Below, one piece after another: positions 8,182 to 17,124 of a DNA stretch of 33,700 bases. The position numbers and the translations under genes are program-made. The notes below the pieces were generated by a model. It did not search any database. It worked only from the letters and a program-made list of their open reading frames with translations, and was not told the DNA's origin. Positions within the stretch are counted from its first letter, which is position 1. The number at the start of each line of letters is the position of its first letter. Origin of the DNA: Verrucomicrobiaceae bacterium (GTDB lineage Bacteria; Verrucomicrobiota; Verrucomicrobiia; Verrucomicrobiales; Verrucomicrobiaceae); the NCBI GenBank assembly GCA_947471905.1, contig CANIZT010000008.1, forward strand, positions 1-33,700. The letters are read 5' to 3'.

Positions 8182-9996
8182 ATGAAACTGCTCCCCATCA
8201 GACGCAGAACGTTTGCTCTATCGTCTATCGCGTTCACGGCGCTGGCCCTGTCGTCCTTTGTCACCGTCTCGGAGGCAGAGACGCAAGCCGAGATGAAACT
8301 GATCAACGCTAAAGACTTTGGTGCGAAAGGCGACGGCTTGACCGACGACACAGCAACTATTAACGCAGCCATTGTCGCGGCACAAAGGCTGGGCAAGGGC
8401 GCTGTCGTCTCGCTACCTTCCGGCCGATACAAAACGGCGCTGGGAAAGGAGAAGTCCATTGGCATTACAGGTGCTGACGGTTTGACGTTCCAAGGCGAAG
8501 GCGACACGACCATCGTGTCGGGCGATCTGGATGAGCCGGTGTTCCGCATCGTTGACAGCAAAAGCGTAACTGTCCGCAAAATCTCCATTGATCATGACCC
8601 TCTGGGCTACACGCAGGGAACGATCACGGGTGTGGACATCCCGAATATGACTTGCGAAGTCTCGATTGACCCCGGCTATCCCGCACCAAACGATCCGAAA
8701 CTCAAAGGCTCGCAGGTGCATCCGTTCGTGTTCGCGGAGAAGAATTACTATCAACTCGACCGTCATTGGCCCAACCCGATTGAAATGGCCGAAACCTGTG
8801 AGCGCACTTGGCGCTGGAAGCTGAAAGGGCCGCCCAACATCGATAACTGGCCCGGCAAGAGGTTTTTCATTTACTCTGAGAGTCGCAGCCACGCTTTCAT
8901 CCTCAACAATCTTCGCGACACGACTTTGGAAGACATCAATTACTGGGGCGGCGGGGCCAACGCGGGCTTTTACGTCAATGGGCTGGAAGGCTCCACGACG
9001 TTCAGGCGCTTCGTGATCGGCGTGCCTCCCGGCTCAACTCGACTTTATTCCTGCGCGGGCGGCGGCCAGATAAGCGGCCTCCGCGGAAAGCTTCTGCTCG
9101 ATCAGTGTGACTTTTCCAAAATAGACGACGATGGCATTGATATACTGTCCAATTACACACGCATCATCGAGCAAAGAGACAAGCGGACGCTGGTCGTGCA
9201 GGCCAAAAACAGCGATTACCGCGCGGGCGACCGTGTGGAACTCTGGGATTGGCAGCACAAAAGAATGCGGTCAGACGCCATCATCACGACAGCCACGCGC
9301 AACCCCGACGGAACGTTCGTTATTGCTCTGGATCGGGATGTCGTGACCAAGCGCGTCGGGGCGGGCATCGGCATGAACTTCAGCCGCGAGTCCATGACCG
9401 ACGGCATAGACCGACTCATCAACGTGGCGACGGTGGGGCAGGAAACCATCATCCGTGACAGCAAATTTCAGGTCTTTCGCGCGAAGTGCCTCAACTTGAA
9501 AGCCGCCAACTGCACGATCGAACGCTGCACCTTTAGCAATAGCTTCCAGCCCGCGATTTCCGCCGCACCCGAATGGTATTTCGAGGAAGGATCGTCCATT
9601 CGAAACTTCACGGTGCGCGACTGCACGTTCACCGACAACAATCACCCCAACATTGTCATAGGCGCGTCTCCCCTTTCGGGAGTTCCCGGCACCAAACCCA
9701 CCGTGAGCGATGCGCCAGAAAACATCTCGCACGACAGCACGAACATCCTGATTGAAGGCAACTCGTTTTCCGGCTTCGGCACCACTCCGAGTGTCTTTGG
9801 GTGGAACTGGCCCGTCGGCCCGGCAATTACCATCACGAACGCGGCCGATGTTATGATTCGCGGTAACACGTTTGGCCCGCTCGCTGAGAGTGCGCCCAAA
9901 GGCACGCCAAAAGTCCTCGTCGAGAAATCCAATGACGTGCAGATGATGAACAACAAAGGTATTTCCGCCGAGGAAACGACCGTCCGCGAGCGTTAA
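8182..9996 (+). CDS. Secreted right-handed beta-helix protein, pectate-lyase superfamily
   Basis: This 604-aa exported protein is probably a polysaccharide lyase or glycosidase. The N-terminus is a Sec signal (basic MKLLPIRRR, hydrophobic stretch, likely cleavage after VSEA near residue 33). It is followed by the classic opening of pectate-lyase-superfamily (PF12708-like) proteins, INAKDFGAKGDGLTDDTATINAAI. Downstream are many short beta-strand turns with Asn/Asp/Cys ladders, such as LEDINYWGGGANAG, LLDQCDFSKIDDDGIDI and IRDSKFQVFRAKCLNLKAANCTIERCTF, as expected for a parallel beta-helix. The DDDGIDI segment resembles the acidic active-site turn of GH28-like enzymes. The substrate is unknown. 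It is followed by a secreted alpha/beta-hydrolase in the same direction. Confidence 0.82.
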   Translation: MKLLPIRRRTFALSSIAFTALALSSFVTVSEAETQAEMKLINAKDFGAKGDGLTDDTATINAAIVAAQRLGKGAVVSLPSGRYKTALGKEKSIGITGADGLTFQGEGDTTIVSGDLDEPVFRIVDSKSVTVRKISIDHDPLGYTQGTITGVDIPNMTCEVSIDPGYPAPNDPKLKGSQVHPFVFAEKNYYQLDRHWPNPIEMAETCERTWRWKLKGPPNIDNWPGKRFFIYSESRSHAFILNNLRDTTLEDINYWGGGANAGFYVNGLEGSTTFRRFVIGVPPGSTRLYSCAGGGQISGLRGKLLLDQCDFSKIDDDGIDILSNYTRIIEQRDKRTLVVQAKNSDYRAGDRVELWDWQHKRMRSDAIITTATRNPDGTFVIALDRDVVTKRVGAGIGMNFSRESMTDGIDRLINVATVGQETIIRDSKFQVFRAKCLNLKAANCTIERCTFSNSFQPAISAAPEWYFEEGSSIRNFTVRDCTFTDNNHPNIVIGASPLSGVPGTKPTVSDAPENISHDSTNILIEGNSFSGFGTTPSVFGWNWPVGPAITITNAADVMIRGNTFGPLAESAPKGTPKVLVEKSNDVQMMNNKGISAEETTVRER

Positions 9997-10045
9997 AAGA
10001 CCGAAGACGTGAAGCGCCGTCTGAAGGGGGTGGAAAACTGCGGAG

Positions 10046-10074
10046 CGATGACTTCCAATGATTGGAAGTCATCG
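10046..10074. promoter_or_regulatory. 29-bp near-perfect palindrome before the secreted hydrolase gene
   Basis: The arms are 14 bp and fully complementary (CGATGACTTCCAAT and ATTGGAAGTCATCG) around a single G at 10060. It lies 10 bp before the ATG at 10085 and contains the TTCCA-N5-TGGAA core (10053-10067) also seen before the upstream gene. No T-run follows on either strand, so it is a better candidate for an operator or a leader hairpin than for an intrinsic terminator. Confidence 0.5.
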
Positions 10075-10084
10075 GACAATAAAG

Positions 10085-11848
10085 ATGAAGAAAACAAACA
10101 TGAAACACACACTCACACTCATCTTGGCACTCACTGTTGCGCCGCTGGCCTTGCTCCACGCTGCCGATGTGCCGCAGTCACCCATGCAAGTGTGGTCGGA
10201 CTACGATCCGAACAAAGGTGACTTCAAGGAGGAGATCATCTCGGAGGAAACCAAGGACGGGATCACCCACCGCGAGTTTTACATCAGCGCTTATGTGCTG
10301 GGGGAGGATGTTCGGGTTTACTGCACCTACAGTGTGAAGGCAGGCGTGACGAAGGCGCCGGGGCTGCTGAATGTGCGCGGGTGGATGAGCTTCCCCGGCA
10401 CCCAATTGTCGTATGTGAAGGAGGGCTGGGCTTGTCTGTCGTTCGATTACTGCGGGAAGACAGGCGACCGGAAGCACTACACGAAGTATCTGGACCGCTT
10501 CAGTTATGCCAATCACGACCGCGCGTCGGGCGGTGTGGTTCACGACAGGACGCTGGATGGGAAATCCATCACCGATCCGCGGCAGTCGGCGGACTATGTG
10601 TGGATCGCCATCGCGCGGCGGGCGCTGAGTTATTTGGAGCAGCAAAAGGAGGTGGATAAGACACGTATGGGGGCGATTGGCTATTCGTATGGCGGCACGC
10701 TCATGTGGGCGCTGGGGACGGACCCGCGGCTCAAGGCCATCGTGCCGCACTTTGGCATCGGCTGGATCGAGTATTGGCGGAACAACGCGGTGTGGATGTA
10801 CAAGCTTCCTTACGTCGAGCCGCCGAAGACTCCGGGCGAGGAGCTCTTTCTCGCGACCATGGCCCCGGAAGTCTATGTGCTTCACGTCACCGCAGCGACG
10901 CTGTATTTGAACGGCTCCAACGATCACCACGGCTGCGGCGAGCGCGGGCTGGAGAGTTTCAAACGCTTTGCGCCTGGCGTGCCGTGGTCCTTCGCCGTGC
11001 AGGCGCGCGGGCATCACAACACCGACAAGCTCGATCAGGACACGAAGATGTGGCTGGAGAAGTATGTCCTCGGCAAAGACATCTTTTGGCCCGAGCACCC
11101 GAAGTCGGAGATCCAGCTCGATGCCGAAGGCGTGCCGGAACTTCGTGTCACGCCCGCATCGCCGGAGCGCGTGCAGAAGGTGGAGATGGTTTACGCGCAA
11201 AAGGAGCCCGTGTGCATGAACCGCATCTGGCGCGACATCACGCCCGTGAAGCAAGGCAGCACCTGGATTGCCAAGATGCCCGTGCTCAATGTGAACGACT
11301 ACGTCTTCGGCTACGCCAACCTCATCTACGACACCACGGTCGTGCGTTCCACCGACTTCAACGCCGCCATTCCGGCCAAGCTCGGCAACGCCAATGCCAC
11401 CGATACCGCCACCGCTCTCTACACCGGCGACGGCGGTATCGGCGCCTGGAGCAACGTCGTGGAGACCGAAGGCATCGGCAGCATCAAAGGTTTCCGCTGC
11501 ACCGACAACCAACTCGGCACCGGCACCGACCTGACCACTAAGCCCGAGTGGAAAGCCACCTCGCTCAAAGCGCAGCTCGCTTTCAAGTTCTACTGCACCC
11601 AGCCGCAGACCTTGAACCTCACTGCGGGTGATTTTGCGACCGAGATCGAAATCACTGCCGCCGAAGATCGCTGGCAGGAAATGCAGATCCCCGCGAGCAA
11701 GCTCCTCAATCCCACGAATCAAAAACGCCTCGCAAGCTGGAAGGGCGTCACCGCCATTCAACTCAAGGCCAAAACGTATGCCGACATCACGAAGGTACTG
11801 TTTGCGCAGTTCAAGTGGTTGATTCTGGATCAGCCGGCAGCGAAGTAG
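10085..11848 (+). CDS. Secreted alpha/beta-hydrolase (acetylxylan-esterase / dienelactone-hydrolase-like) with C-terminal beta-sandwich
   Basis: This 587-aa exported protein is probably an esterase acting on plant or algal polysaccharide fragments. The signal peptide runs from MKKTNMKHTLTLI to about LLHA. The alpha/beta-hydrolase core carries the nucleophile elbow GYSYGG (around residues 199-204). A later GHH in ARGHHNTD is a plausible catalytic His region, and NGSNDHH supplies acidic candidates. The last 150 residues look like a jelly-roll or carbohydrate-binding domain. The ATG at 10085 gives the best signal peptide; an ATG at 10100 is nearly as good. It lies 88 bp after the beta-helix gene with a strong palindrome between, and 21 bp before an FAH-family gene. 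The family assignment is solid at fold level; the exact ester is unknown. Confidence 0.78.
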   Translation: MKKTNMKHTLTLILALTVAPLALLHAADVPQSPMQVWSDYDPNKGDFKEEIISEETKDGITHREFYISAYVLGEDVRVYCTYSVKAGVTKAPGLLNVRGWMSFPGTQLSYVKEGWACLSFDYCGKTGDRKHYTKYLDRFSYANHDRASGGVVHDRTLDGKSITDPRQSADYVWIAIARRALSYLEQQKEVDKTRMGAIGYSYGGTLMWALGTDPRLKAIVPHFGIGWIEYWRNNAVWMYKLPYVEPPKTPGEELFLATMAPEVYVLHVTAATLYLNGSNDHHGCGERGLESFKRFAPGVPWSFAVQARGHHNTDKLDQDTKMWLEKYVLGKDIFWPEHPKSEIQLDAEGVPELRVTPASPERVQKVEMVYAQKEPVCMNRIWRDITPVKQGSTWIAKMPVLNVNDYVFGYANLIYDTTVVRSTDFNAAIPAKLGNANATDTATALYTGDGGIGAWSNVVETEGIGSIKGFRCTDNQLGTGTDLTTKPEWKATSLKAQLAFKFYCTQPQTLNLTAGDFATEIEITAAEDRWQEMQIPASKLLNPTNQKRLASWKGVTAIQLKAKTYADITKVLFAQFKWLILDQPAAK

Positions 11849-11869
11849 TCGCGTCAAAATCACGAACTC

Positions 11870-12673
11870 ATGAAAATCATCCGCTACGCCGACTCACAAG
11901 GAAACATCGCACACGCATCGCAGCAGGAAGATGGAACGGCGCGGGTCATCGAAGGTGACCTCTTTGGCGAGCATCGCGTGACGGAGCGAAAAGCGGAGGT
12001 GGTGAAGTTGCTCGCGCCCATTCAGCCATTCGCGATCATTTGCATTGGTTTGAACTACAAACGTCATGCGGAGGAAACGAAGGCGGCGATTCCGCAGCAT
12101 CCGGTGGTGTTTATGAAGCTGCCGAATGTGGTGCAACATCCCGGTGAGCCGATTCTGCTGCCAACGCATCTGAAAAGCGACAAGGTGGACTACGAATGCG
12201 AACTGGCGGTCATCATTGGCAAGACGGCTAAGAACGTGAGCCGTGCGGACGCCTTGAAGTATGTGCTGGGTTACACCTGCGCCAATGATGTGAGCGCGCG
12301 TGACTGGCAGAAGAGCGGCGGCGGCGGCCAATGGTGCCGTGGGAAGAGTTTTGACACGTTTTGTCCTCTCGGACCCGTTTTGGTGACTGCGGATGAGATT
12401 CCCAATCCCAATAGCCTCGCGATCAAGACGGTGCTGAATGGTGAAACGATGCAGGACTGGAACACGAACGACATGATCTTCGATGTGCCGACGCTGATCG
12501 AGTTCCTCAGCGGCAGCACCACACTGATGCCCGGCACGGTGATCCTCACCGGCACGCCGCATGGCGTGGGCATGGCCCGCACGCCGACGGTATTCATGAA
12601 GGATGGCGATGTGGTGAGTGTGGAGATCGAAAAGATCGGCACGCTGATGAATCCGGTGAGCAACGAAGCGTGA
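11870..12673 (+). CDS. Fumarylacetoacetate hydrolase (FAH) family protein
   Basis: This 267-aa cytosolic enzyme is of the FAH fold, a family that includes 2-hydroxyhepta-2,4-diene-1,7-dioate isomerases, acylpyruvases and ureidoglycolate lyase. The active-site entrance is [12 protein letters not shown]. The divalent-metal ligands are E109 and E111 in [10 protein letters not shown] and D140 in [11 protein letters not shown]. The C-terminal TPHGVGM segment and length are normal. The gene starts 21 bp after the secreted hydrolase and may share its transcript, which would point to catabolism of a sugar acid or keto-acid. The substrate is not decided by sequence. The stop is 3 bp from the stop of the convergent LON-domain gene. 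Confidence 0.87.
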   Translation: MKIIRYADSQGNIAHASQQEDGTARVIEGDLFGEHRVTERKAEVVKLLAPIQPFAIICIGLNYKRHAEETKAAIPQHPVVFMKLPNVVQHPGEPILLPTHLKSDKVDYECELAVIIGKTAKNVSRADALKYVLGYTCANDVSARDWQKSGGGGQWCRGKSFDTFCPLGPVLVTADEIPNPNSLAIKTVLNGETMQDWNTNDMIFDVPTLIEFLSGSTTLMPGTVILTGTPHGVGMARTPTVFMKDGDVVSVEIEKIGTLMNPVSNEA

Positions 12674-12676
12674 GCC

Positions 12677-13297
12677 TCAGTCCTGCGCCTTCTCCAATTC
12701 AGTGATCAGCCGCTCGTAGCGGCGCTGTGGACAGCATTCTTCGAGCAGGGCGCGGAGCGCGGCTTTGCGGCGGATGAAATGGAAGGTTATGATGTCGCAG
12801 ACCGCCTCAGCTTCTTCCATTTTCTCCAGCTCCTCGCGCAGCAACTGCATATTCTCACAACTATCGTCCGTGGGATGCGGCAGCAAGGCGAGTGCCTTTG
12901 ATTTCAAGATCTGCAGCGTCTCCAACGGAGCCGTTTTCGTGAGAATCGATTCCACGCGGGCGATGCGGAACGGCAGCATCTGATCCCAGCCGGTGACGCG
13001 CACGCGTGTGACGCCATAGAGCATGACCTGCGAGGTGCCGTCGGCATTTTTGAACGAGGCGCGGATGAGTCCGGCCGTGGTCACAGGCTGTACCTCGTCC
13101 GTGCCACAGGGAGCACCGATACAGAACATGCGGTCGGTGTGCAGCGCATGATCGAGCATGTGGCGGTAGCGTTCCTCAAAGATGAACAACGGCAGGTGGC
13201 AGCCGGGAAATAAATAACAGCCATCGAGTACGATCATCGGCAGCGTGTGCGGCAGGATGAATTGTTTGGCTGAGAATGTCTTCGACGAGATGTCCAT
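12677..13297 (-). CDS. LON substrate-binding (Lon N-terminal) domain protein
   Basis: This 206-aa stand-alone protein has the N-terminal domain of Lon protease without the ATPase and protease parts. Typical features are the LPMIVLDGCYLFPGCHLPLFIFEERYRHML opening with its Pro-hydrophobic pattern and FEERYR. The central beta strands include GLIRASFKNADGTSQVMLYGVTRVRV. The C-terminal helical bundle (about 110-206) is rich in Leu and Glu. Such proteins are common, and their partners are unknown. It is convergent with the FAH gene. The 3' end lies only 3 bp from the FAH stop, with no terminator visible. Confidence 0.85.
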   Translation of the reverse strand: MDISSKTFSAKQFILPHTLPMIVLDGCYLFPGCHLPLFIFEERYRHMLDHALHTDRMFCIGAPCGTDEVQPVTTAGLIRASFKNADGTSQVMLYGVTRVRVTGWDQMLPFRIARVESILTKTAPLETLQILKSKALALLPHPTDDSCENMQLLREELEKMEEAEAVCDIITFHFIRRKAALRALLEECCPQRRYERLITELEKAQD

Positions 13298-13366
13298 GAG
13301 TCGGCTGCAACGGGTTACGCACCAGCCGTTCAGATGGTTCCGTGTTTTCGCCCTAGATCTAACAAT

Positions 13367-14842
13367 TCACTCGAAGCGGAAGGAATACACGTCGGCGTCC
13401 TTGAGCACCCAGCGCAGGCGGACGGGCCTCCCAGCCAACGCAGATACATCGCTGCCGACTTTCCAGCCGATGACACGGTCGATATCGTCGTAGGTGATCG
13501 TCTGGCAGTCTGCCAAAGAGAAACCGGGCATAGGTTTGCCATCAGCGTCTTGTATTTCGACAACCACAGAGCCGGAAGCACCGGTGGCGAGATTCAAATG
13601 CAGCGCCTTGCCGGTGAAGGTGAAGGGCTTGGTGGTCATTTCGCCGCCTGTATAATCCGCATGCAGCGAGGCGAAGCCGTCGAGTCGTAGCGTGAAACGT
13701 TGCAGCAGAGCAGCTGTCTGGCCGTAGTGACGCTCGACATACATGGACATCTCGGACTTGCCGGTCTGCACAACCCCACAGGCGGGATAATTGCTGCGGC
13801 TGGTCCAGTTGCGAAAATGCAGGCCGGGACGCACGAAGCCTTCCATGAAGCTGCGATTGAACTCATGCGTTCCGGCGCGGCTGGTCATCAGCACGGCCTC
13901 GGAGCAGTCCTGAATGAGCGCGGGATAAGCCTTCGTGTCGTCAGCGAGGTATTTCTTTGCCTGATCATCGAGCACTGTCTTTCCAGGCATGAAACGTGCG
14001 GCCGTGGAGATGTAGAGATGCGGGGCGTTGAAGTAAGGATTCGTCTGGCTGATGTAGATCTGATCCACCAAAGGCTGATCGCTCGTCATCTGTACGGCAT
14101 CGGTCCAGGTGAGGAAATCCCTGCTCGTGGCACGACTGACCCAGCGCACGCCGGTGGGTTTCCACGTCTTTTCATCAATGACACCGCCGGTGAAGACGCG
14201 GAAGTAGGCCACGTAGCACTGCTCCGCGTCTGACCAGAACGACACGTTCTGTGAATCGAACGCGCCTTTGGTGATGACCGGCGCATCCTGCATCTTCTGC
14301 CAATGCAGTCCGTCTGCGGAAACGAAGGCGCTGAGGCCACCGTGCTTGCCGCCAAGACCCGCAAGCGCCTTGTAGCGCTGCTCCTTCGGCACGCCGGGAC
14401 GATGGTCGATGAACGGGGCAAAATTGTGTGTGTAAGGCGCCAGATTGGCGAGCAAGACGTTGTTATCCTTGCTGCCGTTGATCTCATGCAGGCCGAGTTT
14501 GGGCTTCACCCAACGAATTCCATCTTCCGATTCCGCATAGCAGGTCACTTCGCCACTCGTGCCGTCTTTGAAGCCCGCATTGCCACGATAGTACATCTGA
14601 AACTTCTTCGCCTCGGCGTTGTGAATGACGGTGATGTAGGCGCTGAAACGGCCTTCCCACGGCTGATCAAACTTGACCGCGATGCCAGCCTCCTCGGGGT
14701 GGTGCAGTTGCAGCGTCGTGCCCTTCATCTCTTCGATCAGCAACTTGTCCACGAACAGTTCGCGGCGAGAGCCTATGTTTGCCATTTCTGCAAAAAGAGC
14801 AGTCTGACAGAGGAGCGTTAGGCAGAGGAAGCGACGGATCAT
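13367..14842 (-). CDS. Secreted beta-propeller protein with Asp-box-like repeats (PVC-type hypothetical, GH32/43/sialidase-like)
   Basis: This 491-aa exported protein starts with a signal peptide (MIRRFLCLTLLCQTALFA), so the ATG at 14842 is preferred over the TTG/ATG codons further upstream. The mature part opens NIGSRRELFVDKLLIEE, familiar from many planctomycete and verrucomicrobial hypothetical proteins. It has at least three Asp-box-like turns (SEDGIRW, SADGLHW, SRDFLTW), which suggest a five- or six-bladed propeller as in GH32/GH43 or sialidases. The last 110 residues (from about RFTLRLDGF) look like a GH32-type C-terminal beta sandwich. The catalytic acids could not be assigned with confidence. 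It is probably involved in polysaccharide use. Confidence 0.65.
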   Translation of the reverse strand: MIRRFLCLTLLCQTALFAEMANIGSRRELFVDKLLIEEMKGTTLQLHHPEEAGIAVKFDQPWEGRFSAYITVIHNAEAKKFQMYYRGNAGFKDGTSGEVTCYAESEDGIRWVKPKLGLHEINGSKDNNVLLANLAPYTHNFAPFIDHRPGVPKEQRYKALAGLGGKHGGLSAFVSADGLHWQKMQDAPVITKGAFDSQNVSFWSDAEQCYVAYFRVFTGGVIDEKTWKPTGVRWVSRATSRDFLTWTDAVQMTSDQPLVDQIYISQTNPYFNAPHLYISTAARFMPGKTVLDDQAKKYLADDTKAYPALIQDCSEAVLMTSRAGTHEFNRSFMEGFVRPGLHFRNWTSRSNYPACGVVQTGKSEMSMYVERHYGQTAALLQRFTLRLDGFASLHADYTGGEMTTKPFTFTGKALHLNLATGASGSVVVEIQDADGKPMPGFSLADCQTITYDDIDRVIGWKVGSDVSALAGRPVRLRWVLKDADVYSFRFE

Positions 14843-14914
14843 GCATTCCATACAGAACGTGCGATGGCGTTGTTGCACTCGCGAATGTGTTTACCGCTGC
14901 CTTGTTGTCATCGG

Positions 14915-14989
14915 TGGTGCGCCCGCCAGGAATCGAACCTGGATATGCGGCTTCGGAGACCACCATTCTATCCGTTGAACTACGGGCGC
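14915..14989 (-). tRNA. tRNA-Arg (anticodon CCG), CCA encoded
   Basis: On the minus strand the acceptor stem is GCGCCCG / CGGGCGC with discriminator A and encoded CCA. The D-stem is GTTC/GAAT. The anticodon stem is GTGGT/GCCGC with loop CTCCGAA (anticodon CCG, reading CGG codons). The variable loop is four bases, and the T-arm is CCAGG-TTCGATT-CCTGG. All stems close (with G-U pairs in the D and anticodon stems), and the length is 75 nt including CCA. It stands alone between the beta-propeller and sterol-desaturase genes. Confidence 0.97.
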
Positions 14990-15075
14990 TAGTTATCGGG
15001 GGCGATGCTTCGCATGGGTGGCGAAGAGCGGCAAGTCGTTTTCAAGATGAAGTAAATCACTGTGTCGGTGTATGC

Positions 15076-15975
15076 TCAAAGCAATTCCCGCTTCACCTCG
15101 CCGGCCTTGGCGGCGGCTTGGAATTTATTCCAGCGGAGGGGTTCGACGATTTGTCCCCAGAAATGCTTTGGCATCGCCGCATTGATGCCGATCTCGACCG
15201 GCGGACGGCGGTTCGCATCGTCGTAGAAGGTGCCGAAGATGAGATCCCACAGCATCAAGTTCTCGCCGTAGTTCTTGTTGCCTTCGCGCAGGTCCATCGA
15301 GTGATGCCAGCGGTGCAGTCCGGGGGTGTTGAAGATATAATTCAGCCAGCCAAAGCGCATCTGGATGTTCGCATGCGTCAGGAAGCCGATGTAGGCCGTG
15401 ATGGCACCGAACCAGAGCACGACATCCTTTGGCGCACCGGCCAGTGCCAGCAGCGGGGCGGAGAAGATCATGCTTTTAAGCGTGTCGATGATATGGAAGC
15501 GGCCGGTGTTGAAGAACCAGAGCTTTTTGGAACTGTGATGCACCGCATGGAACCACCACAGTGGCATCCATTCATGCGCCACACGATGTGCCCAGTAGAG
15601 GCCGAACTCGGCCACCACGAGGCCCAGCACCACCTGGAAGAACATCGGCCAATGGTTCGGCCAGAAGCCGGTCCCCTGCTCTCCCCCGACCACACTGGCC
15701 AGACCAAGCCAGGTCATCGAGACGATGAGCAACTGCACGAACGATTTGGTGAAGGCGGTGTGTGCCAGATCGGGTATTTCCTGCCCGTCGGAGTGCAGCC
15801 AGCGCTCCTCATGCGGATAAACGCGCTCCAGCACATACAGCAGTGCCGCGAGGCTGAAGTAGGTGATGTTGAAGGCCAGCGGTCCGTGACCATGCGCGAT
15901 GCCGATTCCCGTCGGAATCAGGGCGGCAACGAGAATCAAGGGCCAGAGCAGGTATTCGAAGAGCGTGCGCAACAT
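15076..15975 (-). CDS. Sterol desaturase / fatty acid hydroxylase family membrane protein
   Basis: This 299-aa integral-membrane di-iron oxygenase of the fatty-acid-hydroxylase superfamily adds a hydroxyl or double bond to a lipid. The histidine clusters are all present: H130-x3-H134 (HRVAH), H143-x2-H146-H147 (HAVHH), H201 and H221-x2-H224-H225 (HRWHH). Four to five membrane segments are visible (about 8-28, 36-50, 78-97, 110-128, 170-200). The ATG at 15975 is chosen because the reading frame upstream of it is antisense to the divergent dehydrogenase gene. The lipid substrate is unknown. The 105-bp gap to the divergent MDR gene must hold both promoters. Confidence 0.9.
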   Translation of the reverse strand: MLRTLFEYLLWPLILVAALIPTGIGIAHGHGPLAFNITYFSLAALLYVLERVYPHEERWLHSDGQEIPDLAHTAFTKSFVQLLIVSMTWLGLASVVGGEQGTGFWPNHWPMFFQVVLGLVVAEFGLYWAHRVAHEWMPLWWFHAVHHSSKKLWFFNTGRFHIIDTLKSMIFSAPLLALAGAPKDVVLWFGAITAYIGFLTHANIQMRFGWLNYIFNTPGLHRWHHSMDLREGNKNYGENLMLWDLIFGTFYDDANRRPPVEIGINAAMPKHFWGQIVEPLRWNKFQAAAKAGEVKRELL

Positions 15976-16080
15976 GAGAACCGTTTTCAAAGCAAGAAAC
16001 GGGCAGATTTCCAGTGCGGATGTGGTTAATGGCATCAACTCGCTTGCACTCGCACGCGCCGCGTGTTCGATGCGCGGCCC

Positions 16081-17124
16081 ATGAAGTCCGTCATTGCCAC
16101 CTCGCCCGGAGAACTCGCCATCCTCGACACGCCGCAACCGCAACCGGGGCCGTATCAGGCACTGGTGCGCACGGAATGCGCCTGCCTGTGCAACCGCACG
16201 GACTCCGAACTGCTCGGCGGTACGTTTCCGGGCATGGAGGACAAGTTTCCCTTCGCTCTCGGCCATGAGAGCGTCGGCATCGTTGTCGCGGTCGGCGACA
16301 AGGTGAAAAACTTCCACGTCGGTGATCGTGCTGTCGGCGGGCTGGTCTTCGATCTGCAACAAGAAGGCGTCGATTCCGGCTGGGGCGGGTTTGGCGAGTT
16401 CACGCTCGCGAATGACCACGAGGCGATGGTCGCCGATGGCGTGGCGGATGAGGCGCATGGCTGGGTCGAGGTGTTTGAGATTCAAACCCGCGTCGATGCC
16501 GACATCCTGCCCGAGCAGGCCGTGCTGCTCTGCACCTGGCGCGAGGTCTTGGGCGCGTTTCGCGATTTTCACCTCCAGCCCGGCGATGACGTGCTCATCT
16601 TCGGTGCCGGGCCGGTCGGTTTGAGCTTCGTGAAGCTCGGGAGGCTGTTTGGCCTCGGCTGGATCGGCATCGTGGACCGCCACGCCGACAAGCAAGCCAA
16701 GGCTCGCGCCTTCGGCGCCGACGCGGCCTTCAAGCCCGGTGATCTGGAGATCGGTGAACTGGCGAAGATTCGCGGCAAGAAGCTCGATGCCGTCATCGAC
16801 GCCGTCGGCCATCCCGACATCGTGCAGCAGGGCCTGCCGCTGCTGCGTCGCGGTGGCTCCCACTGCATCTACGGCGTGCTCACGCATGGCGTACTGCACA
16901 TCGACAAATCGAAGGCCGACTTCAACTTCAACCTCTTCGTCCACCAGTGGCCCACCCGGCGCTACGAAAAGGAGTCCCAAACCGCACTCTGTCAGTGGAT
17001 TCGCGAAGGCAAGCTCACCTCCGCCGACTTCATCACCCACCGCTTCCCGCTGGAGCACATCGCCGATGCGTTCAAGGCCGTCAGCGAGCGCAAGGTGATC
17101 AAGGCGTTGCTGGAGTATGTGTAG
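16081..17124 (+). CDS. Zinc-type medium-chain dehydrogenase/reductase (MDR superfamily)
   Basis: This 347-aa NAD(P)-dependent alcohol or polyol dehydrogenase has the GroES-like N-terminal domain containing ECACLCNRTD (C35/C37 region), GHESVG (H62-E63) and a Rossmann fold with GAGPVGL at 175-181. The four-Cys structural zinc lobe of classical alcohol dehydrogenases is absent. The catalytic-zinc ligand set is only partly recognisable. The ATG at 16081 (MKSVIAT) is the natural family start; an upstream ATG at 16063 adds six residues. The last 26 bp overlap the 3' end of a convergent membrane-protein gene. The substrate cannot be named. Confidence 0.86.
   Translation: MKSVIATSPGELAILDTPQPQPGPYQALVRTECACLCNRTDSELLGGTFPGMEDKFPFALGHESVGIVVAVGDKVKNFHVGDRAVGGLVFDLQQEGVDSGWGGFGEFTLANDHEAMVADGVADEAHGWVEVFEIQTRVDADILPEQAVLLCTWREVLGAFRDFHLQPGDDVLIFGAGPVGLSFVKLGRLFGLGWIGIVDRHADKQAKARAFGADAAFKPGDLEIGELAKIRGKKLDAVIDAVGHPDIVQQGLPLLRRGGSHCIYGVLTHGVLHIDKSKADFNFNLFVHQWPTRRYEKESQTALCQWIREGKLTSADFITHRFPLEHIADAFKAVSERKVIKALLEYV

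Noticed and set aside
10178-11863. 561-codon minus-strand open frame
   Set aside because: It is antisense to the secreted alpha/beta-hydrolase, with biased His/Val/Arg-rich composition and no domain; a GC-rich codon-bias artefact.
13367-14842. Assignment of the Asp-box protein as a true GH32/GH43 enzyme
   Set aside because: The catalytic acids could not be identified by eye; left as a propeller of unknown function.
16000-17058. Long minus-strand open frame (to 17058) upstream of and continuous with the sterol-desaturase gene
   Set aside because: It is the antisense of the MDR dehydrogenase gene; only the part from the ATG at 15975 has family motifs.
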